DNA of 64,000 nucleotides from Chiridota heheva (GCA_020152595.1 JAIGNY010003789.1:305001-369000), one strand, 5' to 3'. Counted from the first letter of the stretch, positions 49,553 to 62,429 are shown. The notes: generated from the letters alone by a model not told the origin. Translations and numbers: made by a program.

Positions 49553-52500
49553 CGTAACCCCTGTAGTCAAAGGCCATAGTGGTGGGTGATCCACTCATAA
49601 CCCAGCGCTTGGTATCAAGAAATGACAAGGAAATTGTATTCATTCGCATGCTATATATAATGTGGTTTTCGCTTCTCAATAGATTCATACCATGACTAAA
49701 TTTCTTGCTGTCATACAGTGCTTCTTTGTACTGCTGATGTCGTTTATTTTTTCTCACAACATACTTTTTAACACCTTTTACTTTTCGGATCTCGCCTCCA
49801 TCTTCCTTCAGGATAGAATACATTTTGGGTTGAAGTCCTATATACTCGCTAATGGGTACTCCAGCACATTCGTCTTTCATTTTTCCAAGCACCTTTTTGT
49901 TCGTGGTGTTGTGGAGCGGGTGGTATGTCGGATAATCACTCGTGTCATAGAGGTGTGACTCAGAACTCATATCAGCATACACATCCTCGGTTTGGATTAC
50001 AAGTGGAAGACTATCCGTATAGAAAAGATTGCAGGGCTCCACATATTGCTCCTACAGGTTGTTGTAATAAAAGTCGTACATCAGATGTTTACTCAGGTCC
50101 AGGACACACATCCCAACGTAGACTGGTCGGTTAAGCATCAGCCGACGTTTGTGTATGTGTAGGGCGGCTAGATGATCATCAAATACCACATGCCTTGCAA
50201 AGCGGGGCTGGCGATCCACCGGCGAAGCTTGTCATCTTCAGAGGCTCTCACGAGTTTGATATCTACACGCTTACGCAGATTTTCTATAGTCTTATCAAAG
50301 ACGCTGTTGTTCCTAAGTTTGTAAAGGTCCTTCTTAAATCTGGTCTTGGCCTTCTTGCGGAGTTCTGTATTTATTCTGATGTAGGGTTCCATCCACTTGC
50401 TTTGATTGTACCGAATTGCACGATGTATTTTTGTCAGCTTCATACCTAGAGAGAGGTAGAGTTATAAATTTCGGTAGTGCACAACACAGCGCTTTTTATC
50501 ACAGAGATTGGGAACCAACTTTTCAACATCAGTTGACGAGTTTAGAAGCTCTTTCTGATAATCGACAGCCACTCCTTTGGAACCTTCATACGTTCCGGAA
50601 CAAGTGGGTATGCATTGTGGACGCCGTGTAGCTCTAGGGGATACTCAAGATCCACCTGTAACCCTTGTGTGCATCGGGTGAAAGCGTATCCAGCGGAGGC
50701 ACTTCATCCACCCATTCGAATCCACCCGTGGGTAGTGCTTGACTCATCGTCCAACCATACAGGTTATTTGCATCTAGGTAGATAATATGGTTGTTAGGCT
50801 TGGAATCGTCATAGCCTGAGACATAGGGGTTGTTGGCTTTAGCATAGCGCTTGGATGCCATGAAAATACCACCTATCATGCCTTTCTTGAAGAACAGGTG
50901 CATGTCATAGTCAGTTAACAGTTCCAATTCTACACCTGTATATTTCAAGAGTGCATCCCAAGATAACCCAGGGCTTGTATAATAGTGTGCTGCATCCTGA
51001 CAATACTGCCGCAAGCAAGTCTTCCGATATATTTTGAAGACATCAGCTAGTAGAAGCACATCAGTCCGCAGGTATAGGTCGTGATAATCTCCCATAGTAT
51101 CACATTCGAATGCCCCCAAAACCTCCTGCGCATGTTGATAATCCTCACTGGAGATATGTTCTTCCGTAAGCTTGCTATAGAAGGCATCTTGCGGAGCTAG
51201 GCACTCTCCAAAGCGTTCCCATAAATCCATATACTCATAGGGATACATCCCCTTACGCAATAACAATTGTCTCTTTTTATCATTTGGTTCATATTCAGTT
51301 GTGATACGGAAGTCAACAGAGTTGTTAGCCGCAACCAGCTTATCCAATGACGCAAGCAGGAATTGTGCGCTATCGATGAACCTCAACTGACCTAAGGAGA
51401 AGGATATATATTTCTCCATGTTGTTGGGGATGCAGGTTATCTTTCCTTCCACTTTGCTGATGGCTTGCATGGTCAAATGCGAGTCATAGCCCCGCAGGTT
51501 ATGAAACACAACTGGGATTGTGGTTGGTTTGGAGCTCAGGCGCAACTTCAGGCTGCAGGCATTGTGCGCAGCACCTCTGTACTTACCTGTAATATGGCAG
51601 TGGTCGCGGACAGAGTCACCATGTAAAGGTTTTTTACATATTTGACAATCCTGTGCTGTCTGGTGTGCGCGCCAATCCTTTCTGGTGATTATCATAGGTC
51701 GAGGGTTTGTCAGGACTGCTTTGATCTTAGTTTCTTTCTGCTGCAAAGCCTCAAGGAATTTCTCAGCTGCATTTTGCCCTCGATATACTACAGGAGGTTC
51801 TGTACGACCATCACACCTGACCACAACATACCCATAGCCCAGCACACGCTTCGTGCTGTTAATTTGTTTGGGTATTGGATTGTGCGGGGTTAGATCCAGG
51901 GCCATTTATCTTACAGGTGAGAGCCTCAAAGTCTGCGTAGATTACGTAGGGCGCTAGAAGCTGCTTGTGATGGTTTTGGAAGGGCAGCTTGTTTTCGCCT
52001 TTGTTCGGCATGTCAATACATACAGCTCTTTGACCAATTCCCATACAATCAGGTCTATGGGCCTCGAGCAGATCTTCCCTGGAATAGCCATGCAGACAAC
52101 TCTTACAGAATGCTTACGCTCTCGATGGGTGCTTTGATTAAAGAGCAGGCGGCTGAGGCTTTTGACCCACGTGTAGTGAAACTTACATGCCTTCTCAATG
52201 AATAGAAGGTTGATCCTGGGAATGTTTTTGTCTTGCTTGCTGAGTCTGTGAACGATCACCCCTTTATCCCAACCGAAGACGTTAATAGCCAGATTGTTTT
52301 GTTGTTCAACCTTCCCCGATCTGGGAGAGTGGAGCTGGAGCTTCTATTCCTCCAAAGTTTAAGCCGTTTTTTGAGGGATACTTGCTGCATCTTTCTGGAT
52401 GTATCTTGGCTGGAAACAGAGCAGATCGGAGAGCCCAGCGAAGACAGTTATCATCACGGGTTTTCACATTGATGATAGACTGTTTAGCTCAAAGTTCTTT

Positions 52501-53205
52501 CGGCAAACAAATATAGGACCCACCTCGTAGTGGTTGGTACCGAGCAATATTTATCCAGAGGTCCTGCACTCTATCCACCATCCATCCTGACCCTCTCTGA
52601 GTCCATTGCTCAAGAGGTTCTATCATGCGTGGGAAAGCATTATTGAGCGATGCATCAATCTCACCCACTTGCAGGACATCCATCTGACGGCTGCGAAATA
52701 CTGGGGTTGTGAATTATCTTTCTCCATCACCAGTATCTTTCTTTAGCCCCACTCTTAGTGCTAACTGGAATTTTAATATGCGAAGGGCTCCAACCTCTTC
52801 TGTTACCTTCCGGTGAATTGCGAGGCGAAGCTTATCAAAACGGGCTAGTGGGTTAGCTCCCAATCGGTATCCATCTGCGATATTCATCTGCCAGCTGCGG
52901 AGGTAATTGCCAATTGTCCCAGGGGCCCGTCTGAGCCTTGGAGCAGGCACAGGTCTTGGAGCAGGCACAGGTTTTGGTGCAGGCACAGGTCTTGGAGCAG
53001 GTCTGTGTGCTCTCGGAGAAGGAATCGGTGTTCTCGGTGCAGGAACCGGTCTGCGGGCTGGCATATACCTATGAGCGATGATGACATTTATGTAGTCCTT
53101 TTTGATATGATTTCCTCTTTTGCCTAATGGGTCATTAAGCAGGATATTGTTTTGAACCACATAGTTTCCCAACGCCTCGACTCTTTCTCTCTCTTCTAGG
53201 TGCAG
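49553..53205 (-). pseudogene. polB: Polinton protein-primed DNA polymerase B, broken into several frames
   Basis: The longest clean part, 50634-51905 (423 residues), carries an endonuclease VII-like Cys/His motif (CQICKKP..DHCHITGKYRG), FHNLRGYDSHL (exonuclease motif) and YLDANNLYGWTMSQALP (polymerase motif A). The N-terminal part lies at 52714-53205 (with PVPAPR-type repeats), 52489-52683 and 51859-52259, which holds YADFEAL of the exonuclease. The C-terminal part lies at 50060-50443, with a motif B-like FDKT where FGKT is usual, and at 49553-50042. The motif C region reads FYTDSL and is two residues shorter than the usual YxDTDS. Frame changes occur near 52720, 52490, 52260, 51905, 50640, 50170 and 50060. 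Family members copy the element's DNA. This copy cannot make a working enzyme. Confidence 0.85.
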
Positions 53206-53224
53206 TTCTATTTAAGTTATTCAT

Positions 53225-53625
53225 CATATGCCGCTATACTATAGAATGTTATTTCTCTAATTGGTTATTGTATCAGAGTTACACACCAGATTTGTATACT
53301 ATGTTATATCTTACCTCTGATTGGTTATCGTATCAGAGTTACACACAGGTTTGTAGACCATGGTATGTTATGCCTCTACATGGTTATCGTATCGGATTTG
53401 TATACTATAATATGTTATTTCTCTAATTGGTTATTGTATCAGAGTTACGCACTGGATTTGTATATTATGTTACATCTTATCTCTAATAGGTTATAGTATC
53501 AGAGTTACGCACCTGATTTGTATACTATGGTATGTTATATCTCTAATAGGTTGTCGCACCTGATTTGTATACTACAATATGTTATATCTCTAATGGGACG
53601 TCACACTAGATGGTATACTAAGATA
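53225..53625. repeat. Tandem repeat of about 60 bp inside the Polinton
   Basis: Six or seven imperfect units built from TCTCTAATTGGTTATTGTAT, CAGAGTTACACAC and GATTTGTATACTATG, filling the gap between the polymerase start and the small ORF. Because it lies between two genes read in the same direction, it could be regulatory or simple expansion. Confidence 0.85.
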
Positions 53626-53913
53626 CCGGTGTCGCAACAGCATCATTTCGGCAAGCACATTTTGAAAGTCTATACGAGCTTGTTTTTCAACGCGCAGCAT
53701 CTTTTCAACAACCCTTTTACCACCACAATCACGGCAAAGTTGTGTCCGAGAATAAACATTAACCCAACACTTGCGGCATAGTACTATTCGACGTTTACCA
53801 TTTCTAATCACTACTCGATGCTGCCAGCATTGATCATACATAGCAGATCTTCCACATGTTTCTTTCTTACCTAGCGGTAGCCAATTACACTTGTTCTCTG
53901 CACGTACCGACAT
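53590..53913 (-). CDS. Small Cys-rich (zinc-ribbon-like) Polinton ORF
   Basis: 107 codons from ATG at 53911-53913. Cysteines at residues 9, 20 and 29 with His32, then CRKC (46-49) and CRDC (60-63), suggest two zinc sites, followed by a basic helical region (KRVVEKMLRVEKQARIDFQN). It lies between integrase and polymerase on the same strand, so it is an element gene and not a host gene. It is the only undamaged ORF in the element. Function is unknown; nucleic-acid binding is a guess from the Cys pairs and the basic charge. Confidence 0.6.
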   Translation of the reverse strand: MSVRAENKCNWLPLGKKETCGRSAMYDQCWQHRVVIRNGKRRIVLCRKCWVNVYSRTQLCRDCGGKRVVEKMLRVEKQARIDFQNVLAEMMLLRHRYLSIPSSVTSH

Positions 53914-53953
53914 CTTATATGGTTATAATACCCTATCTCTAATTGCATGTTGC

Positions 53954-54535
53954 ATTATTTTGGTGGGAGCTTGGTGTTGTGAGGAACGATCAACAACTCT
54001 TCACGGACAAATCCACGGCCCGGACCATCTTGAAGAGAGTATATGACAGGCTCTCCAGGCTTTGTAACAGACCGTCCTATCCGATAAACATTAACAGACC
54101 ACACAGGGTCTGTAGCACGACGTCCCGATAAACATTAAGAGACCACACAGGGTCTGTAGCACGACGTCGACCTCCTTCCAGCACACCTGCTTGGTATAGA
54201 TAACGCAGTACAACATCGGTAGGCACTTTTTGCTCCTCCAAGCCAACAGGGCGATCAGCTGGAGATGCTGGTTTCTTTTTCACCATTTTAGCTTTAATAG
54301 CATTAACAGGCTTCTTTCCAATCAGTCGTGCGACTTCTTTGTTCAAAGCTAAAACAACGGCAGGTAGTCTTTCTACCCATTCTGTCGATCTCTCCCCCTT
54401 AGGCAATTTCATTTCCTGAGCATACTGATGTCCGAACAACCGTTCTGCTAGTGTACGATTAAACCGCTCTGCAAAAGCTTGATCGCGATGAACGTCTGGG
54501 ATTTCACGTCTCACCTCAACAAGACCTTTTTAGAG
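53954..54535 (-). pseudogene. Polinton integrase, C-terminal part, with a 44-bp tandem duplication
   Basis: The minus frame 54077-54514 contains AERFNRTLAERLFGHQYAQE, the segment around the last catalytic Glu of the DDE (rve) integrase core, then RLPAVVLALN and GKKPVNAIKAKM. The two upstream Asp residues are missing because homology stops near 54535 at a stop codon. The C-terminal SH3-like region (ATDPVWSVNVYRIG, then DGPGRGFVREELLIVP) is found at 53954-54125 in another frame, since a 44-bp segment (GGTCTGTAGCACGACGTC side) is repeated at 54080-54122 and 54124-54167. Intact integrases insert the element into the genome. This one is dead. Confidence 0.8.
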
Positions 54536-54540
54536 CTTGC

Positions 54541-57150
54541 GGTGGCTCCTCCCTCTGAACACCTACCAGGGCGCGCTTCGCCGATAAAACCCACATTAAT
54601 ATTACTTGATTTTTCTCTATTGTCAAGGGAATTTTCTCCTCTGCTTGTTTATGATTAACAAATGGTAACCCAAATGCTTAGCGGAGTAGATTGCAACATG
54701 ATAATTTAATATAGTTTTTTTTTTTGCATTTAAATTTTCGAGATTTTTGTTGATTTTTAGCCATTTTTGGACAGGAAAAACAGGGCCGCAGTGAGGAAGT
54801 TTTCAATGAAGGGGGGGGGGTGCAAGCTTTTATTTGCCAAAAGGTACTACTATTTTGCCAAAAAATTGGCAATTAAGTTTAGATTAAGTTGATTTTTGTC
54901 CCAACAAACCTAAAAAAGAAAAATGTACGAGTCTTTTATTACGGTAAAACTATTTGTGAAGGGGAAGGGGTGGGGTCGTGAAAATATTGGAAACTCGAGA
55001 ATGTTGTGAGGATATTTTACAAAAATTGAAACAAAATTTCCCGAAAATTATAGAAAATTGATTAAAAAAATTCGAAAATGAATGAGATTTCACAAATATT
55101 AAAGAAAGTTCACGAAAATTAATACAAATTTCCGGAAAATGAGGAAAATTTCCCAAAAATGAAACATATTTCACGAAAATTGATGCAAATTTTCCCGAAA
55201 TAAAGACAATTTTCCGAAATGAAGAAGATTTTACACAAATCATGGAAAAACATTTTACAAAAGTTGAAGGAAATTTCACGATAATTGATGCAAATTTTCC
55301 GAAAATGAAGAAAAAATCAAATGCAAACTTCTCAAAAAAGAAGAAGAATTCCCAATAATGAAAAACATTTTATTAAAATTGATGCAAATTTCCTCAAAAG
55401 GAAGAAAGATTCCCAAAAATGAAGGACATTTCACAAAAATTGATGCAAATTTCAAAAAGATTTCTCAAAAATTAAAGACGAAAGAAAAGATGCCATGATG
55501 GTATCCGACTCTTCAAAATCAATTCGTTAGACCTTCAAAATTGGGGGTGGGGTTGGGGAAACCCAATTTATCAAAAGTTATATTCAGAAAGGAAGCAAGA
55601 AATGGTCAACCTTAGAAATCTAAGGGTTTATGCTTAATTTTGCGTTAAACTTTCAAAATTCATTTACACCGATGAGCCAACAAGGTTTCCAAATTTGTCG
55701 ACGACCGCCACCTCCCCTACTCTTGGCAACGCCCCTGCCGGAAAATGTTTCTCGGTTCAGAAAGAAATGGTTGGAAGAAAAACGACGTTCAGACTTCTGT
55801 CGGGATTTAATCTTCTTTGTTGGGAAATGCGATGTTCAGAATTGCAGTGACAAAAAGACCAAAAAAACTAATCGATCGTTTGTCGGAAAATCTGATCTCT
55901 TGTCGTAAAATACAATGTACTGCCGACAGGCATGCCCAATTTGCCGACGACCACAAAGTTGGGAGGTGCGGAACCACCCCACCCCCTCCCCTCTCTCCTT
56001 TGGCTACGCCCCTGATGAAAAACAAGAAATCTTATGAGCTTTCGGGCTTGGCCCTGGACCATATAGGGTTTTGTCAAGGAACTTCACACTTTTTTCCAAA
56101 TTTTCTCAATTTTCAGGAGAACTTGAATTTCTCCTGTGTCTAGAAATGGTCGCCCAAACGCTTATCTGGGTAGAATTTAACATGAGAATTTAAAATTTTC
56201 TTTATCAAATAATTTTCCGAACTTTTTGTTGATTTCGCCTTTTTCAGCCAATTTGGAGAAATATTTAGAACTTGACGAAGACCTCTCGACTCTAACACCA
56301 AGGGTTGGCCCTTCTACCTCGCCATGGTCCCTTAAGTGGGCACAAGCGGGCTGTCACGGCTGTCACACCGTGCCGTATTTGGTACTTAGATATTGTGTCC
56401 ACAAGAGAAACTTTCTAGGGGACTCGGGGTGGGATCTATTCCCAATTGTTCTGTATTGTATTGTTGTAGACGCATGTATTACGTTTACAGACAGGTCGGG
56501 CAAGTGTAAACAATTTCCAGGCATATTTGTGTTACACCCTACACCCAGCACTATTAAACAAAAATGTGAAGAATTAATTTGTCTGTTGGCATTCACTTTC
56601 TTGGTTTCATGTTTTCATGACCGTTAATTTCCTTCAAACAATCAAAACATAGGGAGGAGGGGTCGGTCAGTATCGGGGTGATCGGGTTGTACAGTAACGG
56701 AGCCAGGGTTTTCTCATGGGAGGGGTGCATTTCCAGGGCCGGATTTAGAAATGTGGGGACCCTGAAAATTTTCACCCGTAAAAATACAACATAACTTTAG
56801 ATACCCGTGTTCCAACTATAACCCCAGCTAGCACCTGGCGACTTTGGTGACGACGATAAGAAAACGGTGCCCATCTTAGGAACCAAAAAGTCCATGAATG
56901 AGGCCTCGCATCGGGGAAGACGATCAGAAAAAGGACACCATATCTTAGTAATCGACGAGCCCCCTGAGAGGGGCCCCCACAACGGAGAAGGCGATCAGAA
57001 AAGAGGCCCATTATAACAACCGCCAAATTTTGTCCCCATGTGTTACGCCACTGAATAGCATAATTTCATAGCATATCTACATGGAAAATGCAAGGCAATC
57101 TCATCAAAAAACAATGATATTCATAAAGTAATCTAATAATGATTCAAAAT
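54541..57150. other. No gene; R1 block and dispersed repeats
   Basis: R1 units at 55015-55500 (TTTCCCAAAAATGAAACATA type). Around 55690-56010 two similar GGCAACGCCCCTG / GGCTACGCCCCTG pieces occur. ORFs of 60-130 codons show no domains. Confidence 0.45.
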
Positions 57151-57189
57151 GTGACAGCGGTAGTGGCGCCGCCAGAAAAAACTATTGGA

Positions 57190-57390
57190 GGCATAAATGA
57201 AAATTGTATGCATAAGTGTGTAACGTCTATAGTGGTGCTAGGCACGCGAAGCCCCAGGTTTTTTCGTTTTGAGGTGGCAGGAAATTGCTTAAAACCCATG
57301 TCAAATATATACACCAAAACCATTTTGAATTTTTGAAATGTTCAGGATTAGGGACACGTGCCCCCATGCCTCTCTTGCCGGTGCCACTAG
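57190..57390. repeat. Dispersed repeat R6, copy 2
   Basis: Inverted relative of 20990-21250, including GAGGTGGCAGGAAATTGCTT and CAAAACCATTTTGAATTTTT. Confidence 0.7.
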
Positions 57391-57399
57391 ACGGCGGCA

Positions 57400-60300
57400 A
57401 TAGGGAAGAAAAATCACACCTGGTGTGAAAGTTTCATTTCTCACCCAAAAAAAAGGCAATCATTATATTTTTGTCATAGTGTTGGGCACTATACACATTT
57501 CCAATTTTGAACAGTGGGCCGGCCCCACAGGAGGGAAATTTTTGGGCTCCTATTTGTGGAGACCCTGGGCACGTGTCCATGTGGCTCATGCTTAAATCCG
57601 GCACTGTGCGTTTTCACAGTAAAATGTCCCAATTTCGGCCTATAGGGAGGTATATGTGTATTAGACCTTAGCGGCCCTCTCTACGGGCCTGCCAAAGTGG
57701 GACGGAATGTTTTTGAGTAATAGGTCCAAATTTTGTACCGAATAATAGTTACCATGTTAGGCAAAAGTGATTCCCGAACAAAACTTTAAAATGTTTTCTT
57801 TTCTTTTTTTCTTTCAGAAATTCTTGTTAAAACGGGACTGCCTAACGAAATACACGTAATACAAAGTCACCAAATTTCTTCAAATTGATCGAAAACCGCA
57901 CAGTGAATTTTAAAAGCGCACGGTAAAAAAGGAATTCATATGCCATTATTTCAAATCGTGAAGACAAATTTGAACCCTTGTATTTACTTCCCCGCGCTCG
58001 AAATGTGTCTGAATCTTATGTTACAAGCTTTGAATTTGGATAGATGCATTGTGGGATACCTCTGTAAAGGGTCTTTCGTTCGAGAGAACAAAACTATTCT
58101 CGGGGTAAGAGCCGGACTGATTATGAATATACCCAGCCATGCCCACACATGTTTTGAAAATCCTAAGCCCCCTATGACATGGGGTATATTTGTGTCCCCC
58201 CCCCCTCCAGCGCTCGATGTCAAGTTACGCCCCTGGGAGTGGCCCTCGGAAACTTGGAGCATGGGGTCCTTGTGCCAATGACGCAATGACCAGCTCCGAC
58301 ACTGGCCCCTATTGCTAAAATTTTGATATATGAAAATATATTTTAAAAGGGGAGAACAATTTGCTGGCAGAGGTTTCAAAGTCTTCTAGTCCCATGAATA
58401 CGTGATGAAAAATTATGACTGGCAGAAGGATGTCAAAATGTGCTCGAATGTATACGTCGTAGGATCGAATTATGTGACCGCATTACTCAGAGGCCGGCAT
58501 AGGAGGTGTGGGTTGGTGGGATGAGGAGGAAGCGGGGGAAGGGGGGGGGAGGTAAACCTGCAGAGAATTTCACCTTCTGCGTTGAATACAGAAGTAAACT
58601 GGAGGAAATATTGACACAAAAGTGGTCAAATGTTTTGTAAATTTTTGTAATATTTGGTAAGATTTCCATAATTCAATTTGAAGAAAATTGCTGAAAATGA
58701 AAAGGAAAATCCTGAAAATTAAAGAAAATATTTGTTAGATTTTTTTTTTTAATATAATATATTTTTTGAAATTGAAGCAAATTTCACGAAAATGAAGGAA
58801 ATTTCTACAAAAATTAATAACATTTCCTAAAAAATGAGAAAATGTCCTGATATTTTACCAAAAATATCCCGAAATTTGAAGCAAATGTCCCATAAGTGAA
58901 GGAAATTTTACGAAAATTGAAAGAGTTGTCTCAAAAATTGAAGATTTTCAGAACAAAAAGTCCCATGGAATCTCCTTCATTATTGGGAGGGGAAAGGGGA
59001 GGCCAAAATAATACTCGATGGCCCCAGTTCATACGTGTTTCTACCAAACGTTTCTTAAAATCTGGAAATGCTCTGATAAGTGGCCGGGCCAGGGGGCAAC
59101 TTCCTCAAGTGAAGCTGTCTGCGAGGTCGCCGCATACTCTAGGGGCGCAAAAATTGTCCTCAATTATATCTTATTTTTAATCTCAACTTCTGCAATATGT
59201 ATTCAAAACACACGCTGTAAATGTTTCTCTAAAAGCAATATTCTTACATCAAAAACATGGAAATCATCCCTGGACCCCAACTAAAGACACATTTTACCAA
59301 TGGGTTCCTACATTTGAGCCTTAAGCAAAAGATATTCCTTTTAACTAACTTTATTGTGGAATTACACTATTTCAAGCAACTTTTTGATACTAAAATCACG
59401 TCACAAGACGCTAGGCATCCAAGGGCTTCGTCATTGGGGCCTTGAGTCAGGGGGAAGAAAATCAAATGAGGGCACTTTTTGACAGTAATTGACAGATTGA
59501 GGAGCACTTTTCATTTTCAAAAAGAGGTACTACTTTTGTCCGTTTTTGAAAAAGTGGGAGGCACGTGCCCCTGGCCCCGGGTCCTACACATATGGTTTGA
59601 GCATAGGAAGGATTTGAGGGTGCAAAGGGGAACTTGCCCCACCCTTACGTTTTCCAAATATATACTTTTGCACGGTGATTTTTTGTTTGTATCAAAGCGT
59701 GATTTTATAATTTTCCACCAACTCCCTCTCCTACTTTGGTTTTCCCCAACTTTCATATAAATCCCGCCTTTGGGTTTCAGATTCTGGAGCCTATGGGTTT
59801 TAGATTTTGGAGCCAAGACCAATGCTGGCAATTGCCCAACTTATGGTGAATAGTTAAAAGGCCTCCTTTTGAAAATTATTGCTTTAAGAATTATTCGGGC
59901 CGGCTCATGCCCGCTCCCCACCCCCTCTCACCCCTTCTTCCACAACGGTACAATTATAAGAAAATTTCTGCTACCAAAATTACGAGAAGTGCAAGACTTA
60001 GACCCTAGATTTGATACAATATTAAGCAATAATAGCAATCATAATTACGTGAAATGCAGAACTTTAGGCGGCTTCGCCCTTGGACCATGGCTTTTCCCAT
60101 TTATTTGAAACGCTGATTTTAAGCAATGCCAAACGGTGCATGCATTTCAGTCTTCTTATGGGCATGGGAAGGGGGGGGTGGTAGGGGGCGCAAAAACGCC
60201 CTTGGCAGTGCCACTTGCCCTCCCAGTCAAACATGAACAACGACGCCATTGCTCATAACCGTATTGAAACAGCCTTCTTATGGTTTGCAGATCTATTTTT

Positions 60301-61260
60301 ATTTGCTTAATTCCATGGTTTTTCACATCTGCTAGATGTCCATAGTCCTTTAAAACTGAATTCGAAAAAATGATGAATATTACAATTTATACCAAAATTA
60401 AAGTATTTTGGAATAGAGTACAAAAAGTGAGGGCGTTAGTTTTTGCTAATTTCATAGATATATTTTATATATGTGATTAATTTATGTGGATTTTAACCAA
60501 TAGAAGTCGCATCACACGGACTGCTTTTTACAGAAATTTTCAACTCCCAACGAATTCCAAAAAGTCAATACACCTAGTTCACAGTTCCAGTCTGTTCATG
60601 CGCACAAGTGCCTTCTACCTTCAAGTTGCGAGTAAACAAACCAGATGAGCACACAGCAAGTAAACATACAACGAGCGCACAGTAAACTACGCACATTGTA
60701 CATGGCCTAAGGTTATAAAATCAGCCCTCAATTTCACTTTCCGTGTTAGGACGATGTAAGTATTTCCCGATGACCTAATATTACCTAAAATATTCAAAGT
60801 TACATAGCATATTGCAATACAAAAGAATTAACAAAATTAAAATCGAAGCGACAGAATTTTAAATCGAAGCGACAGATGACGGATGGAACCGTGAACTGGT
60901 GTATGGAAAATCACGAACAAAATTCGAGTACTCGGGTCGGGATTTAGTAATGTTTACGAAATTTCATACCGCAAATGTATGCGATTTAGTGTGAGACTCA
61001 ACTTAGATACGTCCTCACTTTTCGGCCGCCAGCTCCACATTCGTCAGTTCGTACAGAATGAAATTACGCGAGCTGGGGCATCAATAAAGTTGATTCTGTT
61101 TTCCATGCTAAAGTTGTAGAATGGCCCGCGGCTGCCATTTGTGCCCAAATACTACCAATGATGAAATCATTTACCCTATATTTGTTAGCACAAAAGGATG
61201 TACTTCTATATAATATTTCTTGAAATTTTCTAATCAGCAGTTGTTCCTACAAAGCTATAC
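57400..61260. other. No gene; repeat-rich intergenic sequence
   Basis: R1 units at 58640-58950, an R5 copy at 59595-59775, a repeat at 59465-59590 shared with 62800-62915 (TTTGACAGTAATTGA), and the 59090-59330 copy of the 48230-48500 repeat. 60250-61260 shows nothing I recognise. Confidence 0.4.
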
Positions 61261-61314
61261 TGCTGTGTTACATGCTTTCAAAATATGACACTTGGAATAT
61301 GACACTTGGAAAGT

Positions 61315-61612
61315 GCCCTCGTATCCTGTGGCCCCTTGTATCCTGTGGCCCCTTGTATCCTGTGGCCCCTCGTATCCTGTGGCCCCTCGCATCCTGTGGC
61401 CCCTCGCATCCTGTGGCCCCTCGCATCCTGTGGCCCCTCGTATCCTGTGCCTCTCGTATCCTGTGCCCCCTCGTATCCTGTGGCCCCTCGTATCCTGTGG
61501 CCCCTCGTATCCTGTGGCCCCTCGTATCCTGTGGCCTCTCGTATCCTGTGGCCCCTCGTATCCTGTGGCCTCTCGTATCCTGTGGCCCCTCGTATCCTGT
61601 GCCCCCTAGATT
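61315..61612. repeat. 17-bp minisatellite, about 17 copies
   Basis: Unit CTCGTATCCTGTGGCCC with TTG/CTC/CGC variants and two shortened units near 61445-61475. Frames on both strands stay open across it (Gly/His/Arg- and Cys/Pro-rich) and are artefacts. Confidence 0.97.
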
Positions 61613-61619
61613 CAAACAT

Positions 61620-62340
61620 CTTCCGCCGCCTCTGTCAAAAAAACAATCTTAAAATAAAACAAGGATTTTGGGAATCGTTTACTACACTAATATGTTTTCA
61701 CATGGAAGTGAGTTATGCTTGTATCAGTAATTTCATATACAAATACAATTTCATAGACCCATGCAAAGGACAATTTCCGATGACCCAGAACATTCGAAAT
61801 AGATTACATATATCTTTTTATGAAGAACTGCGTTGATGATGTCATTTTTTGAGGACGTATATCTAAAGGTTTAATTGATTGGAATATGTGTTATATTGTT
61901 TTGGCAGATGTGAAATTTGCAGTCAAATGGACTTACAATTATTGCTAGTATTCGAAAAAAGAAATAAAATCAAACAGTATATCTTTTTTAACTATACCAG
62001 AAAACCAAACATTTGGAAAATGTAGCGATTCTTTCTGAAAGGTACTTTCTAAACCGTTTCTAAGAAAGTTTGCTGTTCTTAAGGGTCACCGGAGACTTTT
62101 GTACTTTTGCAGTTTTCAGAATATCACCCTTATCTTTTTACAGCTCTTTGGATATCCAAACAGATGGCAAGTAATTGCAGAGTCCAGTTCTTAAGACCCG
62201 ACTGCCTAATTGATAAATCAATTGAAATTTTGACTTATCTACCATGTGGAGTTTCAACGGTATATAAAAAGATTGTTATTGATATTGTTCGCAGTGTAAA
62301 GTTAATCATTTGTCATTTGACAGCTTTATCATGGATAGAG
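61620..62340. other. No feature recognised
   Basis: AT-rich intergenic sequence with no supported ORF or repeat. Confidence 0.4.
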
Positions 62341-62344
62341 CACA

Positions 62345-62425
62345 AACCATTCACCAATGCTGACTACCATTCACCAATGCTGACTACCATTCACCAATGC
62401 TGACTACCATTCACCAATGCTGACT
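62345..62425. repeat. 20-bp tandem repeat, four copies
   Basis: Unit ACCATTCACCAATGCTGACT, identical copies. Confidence 0.95.
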
Positions 62426-62429
62426 GACT

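Larger units (their letters stand above)
49533..54540 (-). mobile_element. Broken Polinton/Maverick-type element
   Basis: In the minus direction: truncated integrase, small zinc-ribbon-like ORF, tandem repeat, then protein-primed DNA polymerase B. This gene pair defines Polintons (Mavericks), large self-synthesising DNA transposons related to virus-like elements. No capsid, packaging ATPase or protease gene lies between them or nearby, and no terminal inverted repeat was recognised, so this is an internally deleted or partial copy. All reading frames are damaged. Confidence 0.8.

Noticed and set aside
61268..61836. ORFs up to 176 codons on both strands
   Set aside because: 17-bp minisatellite; five frames open only because the unit lacks stops.
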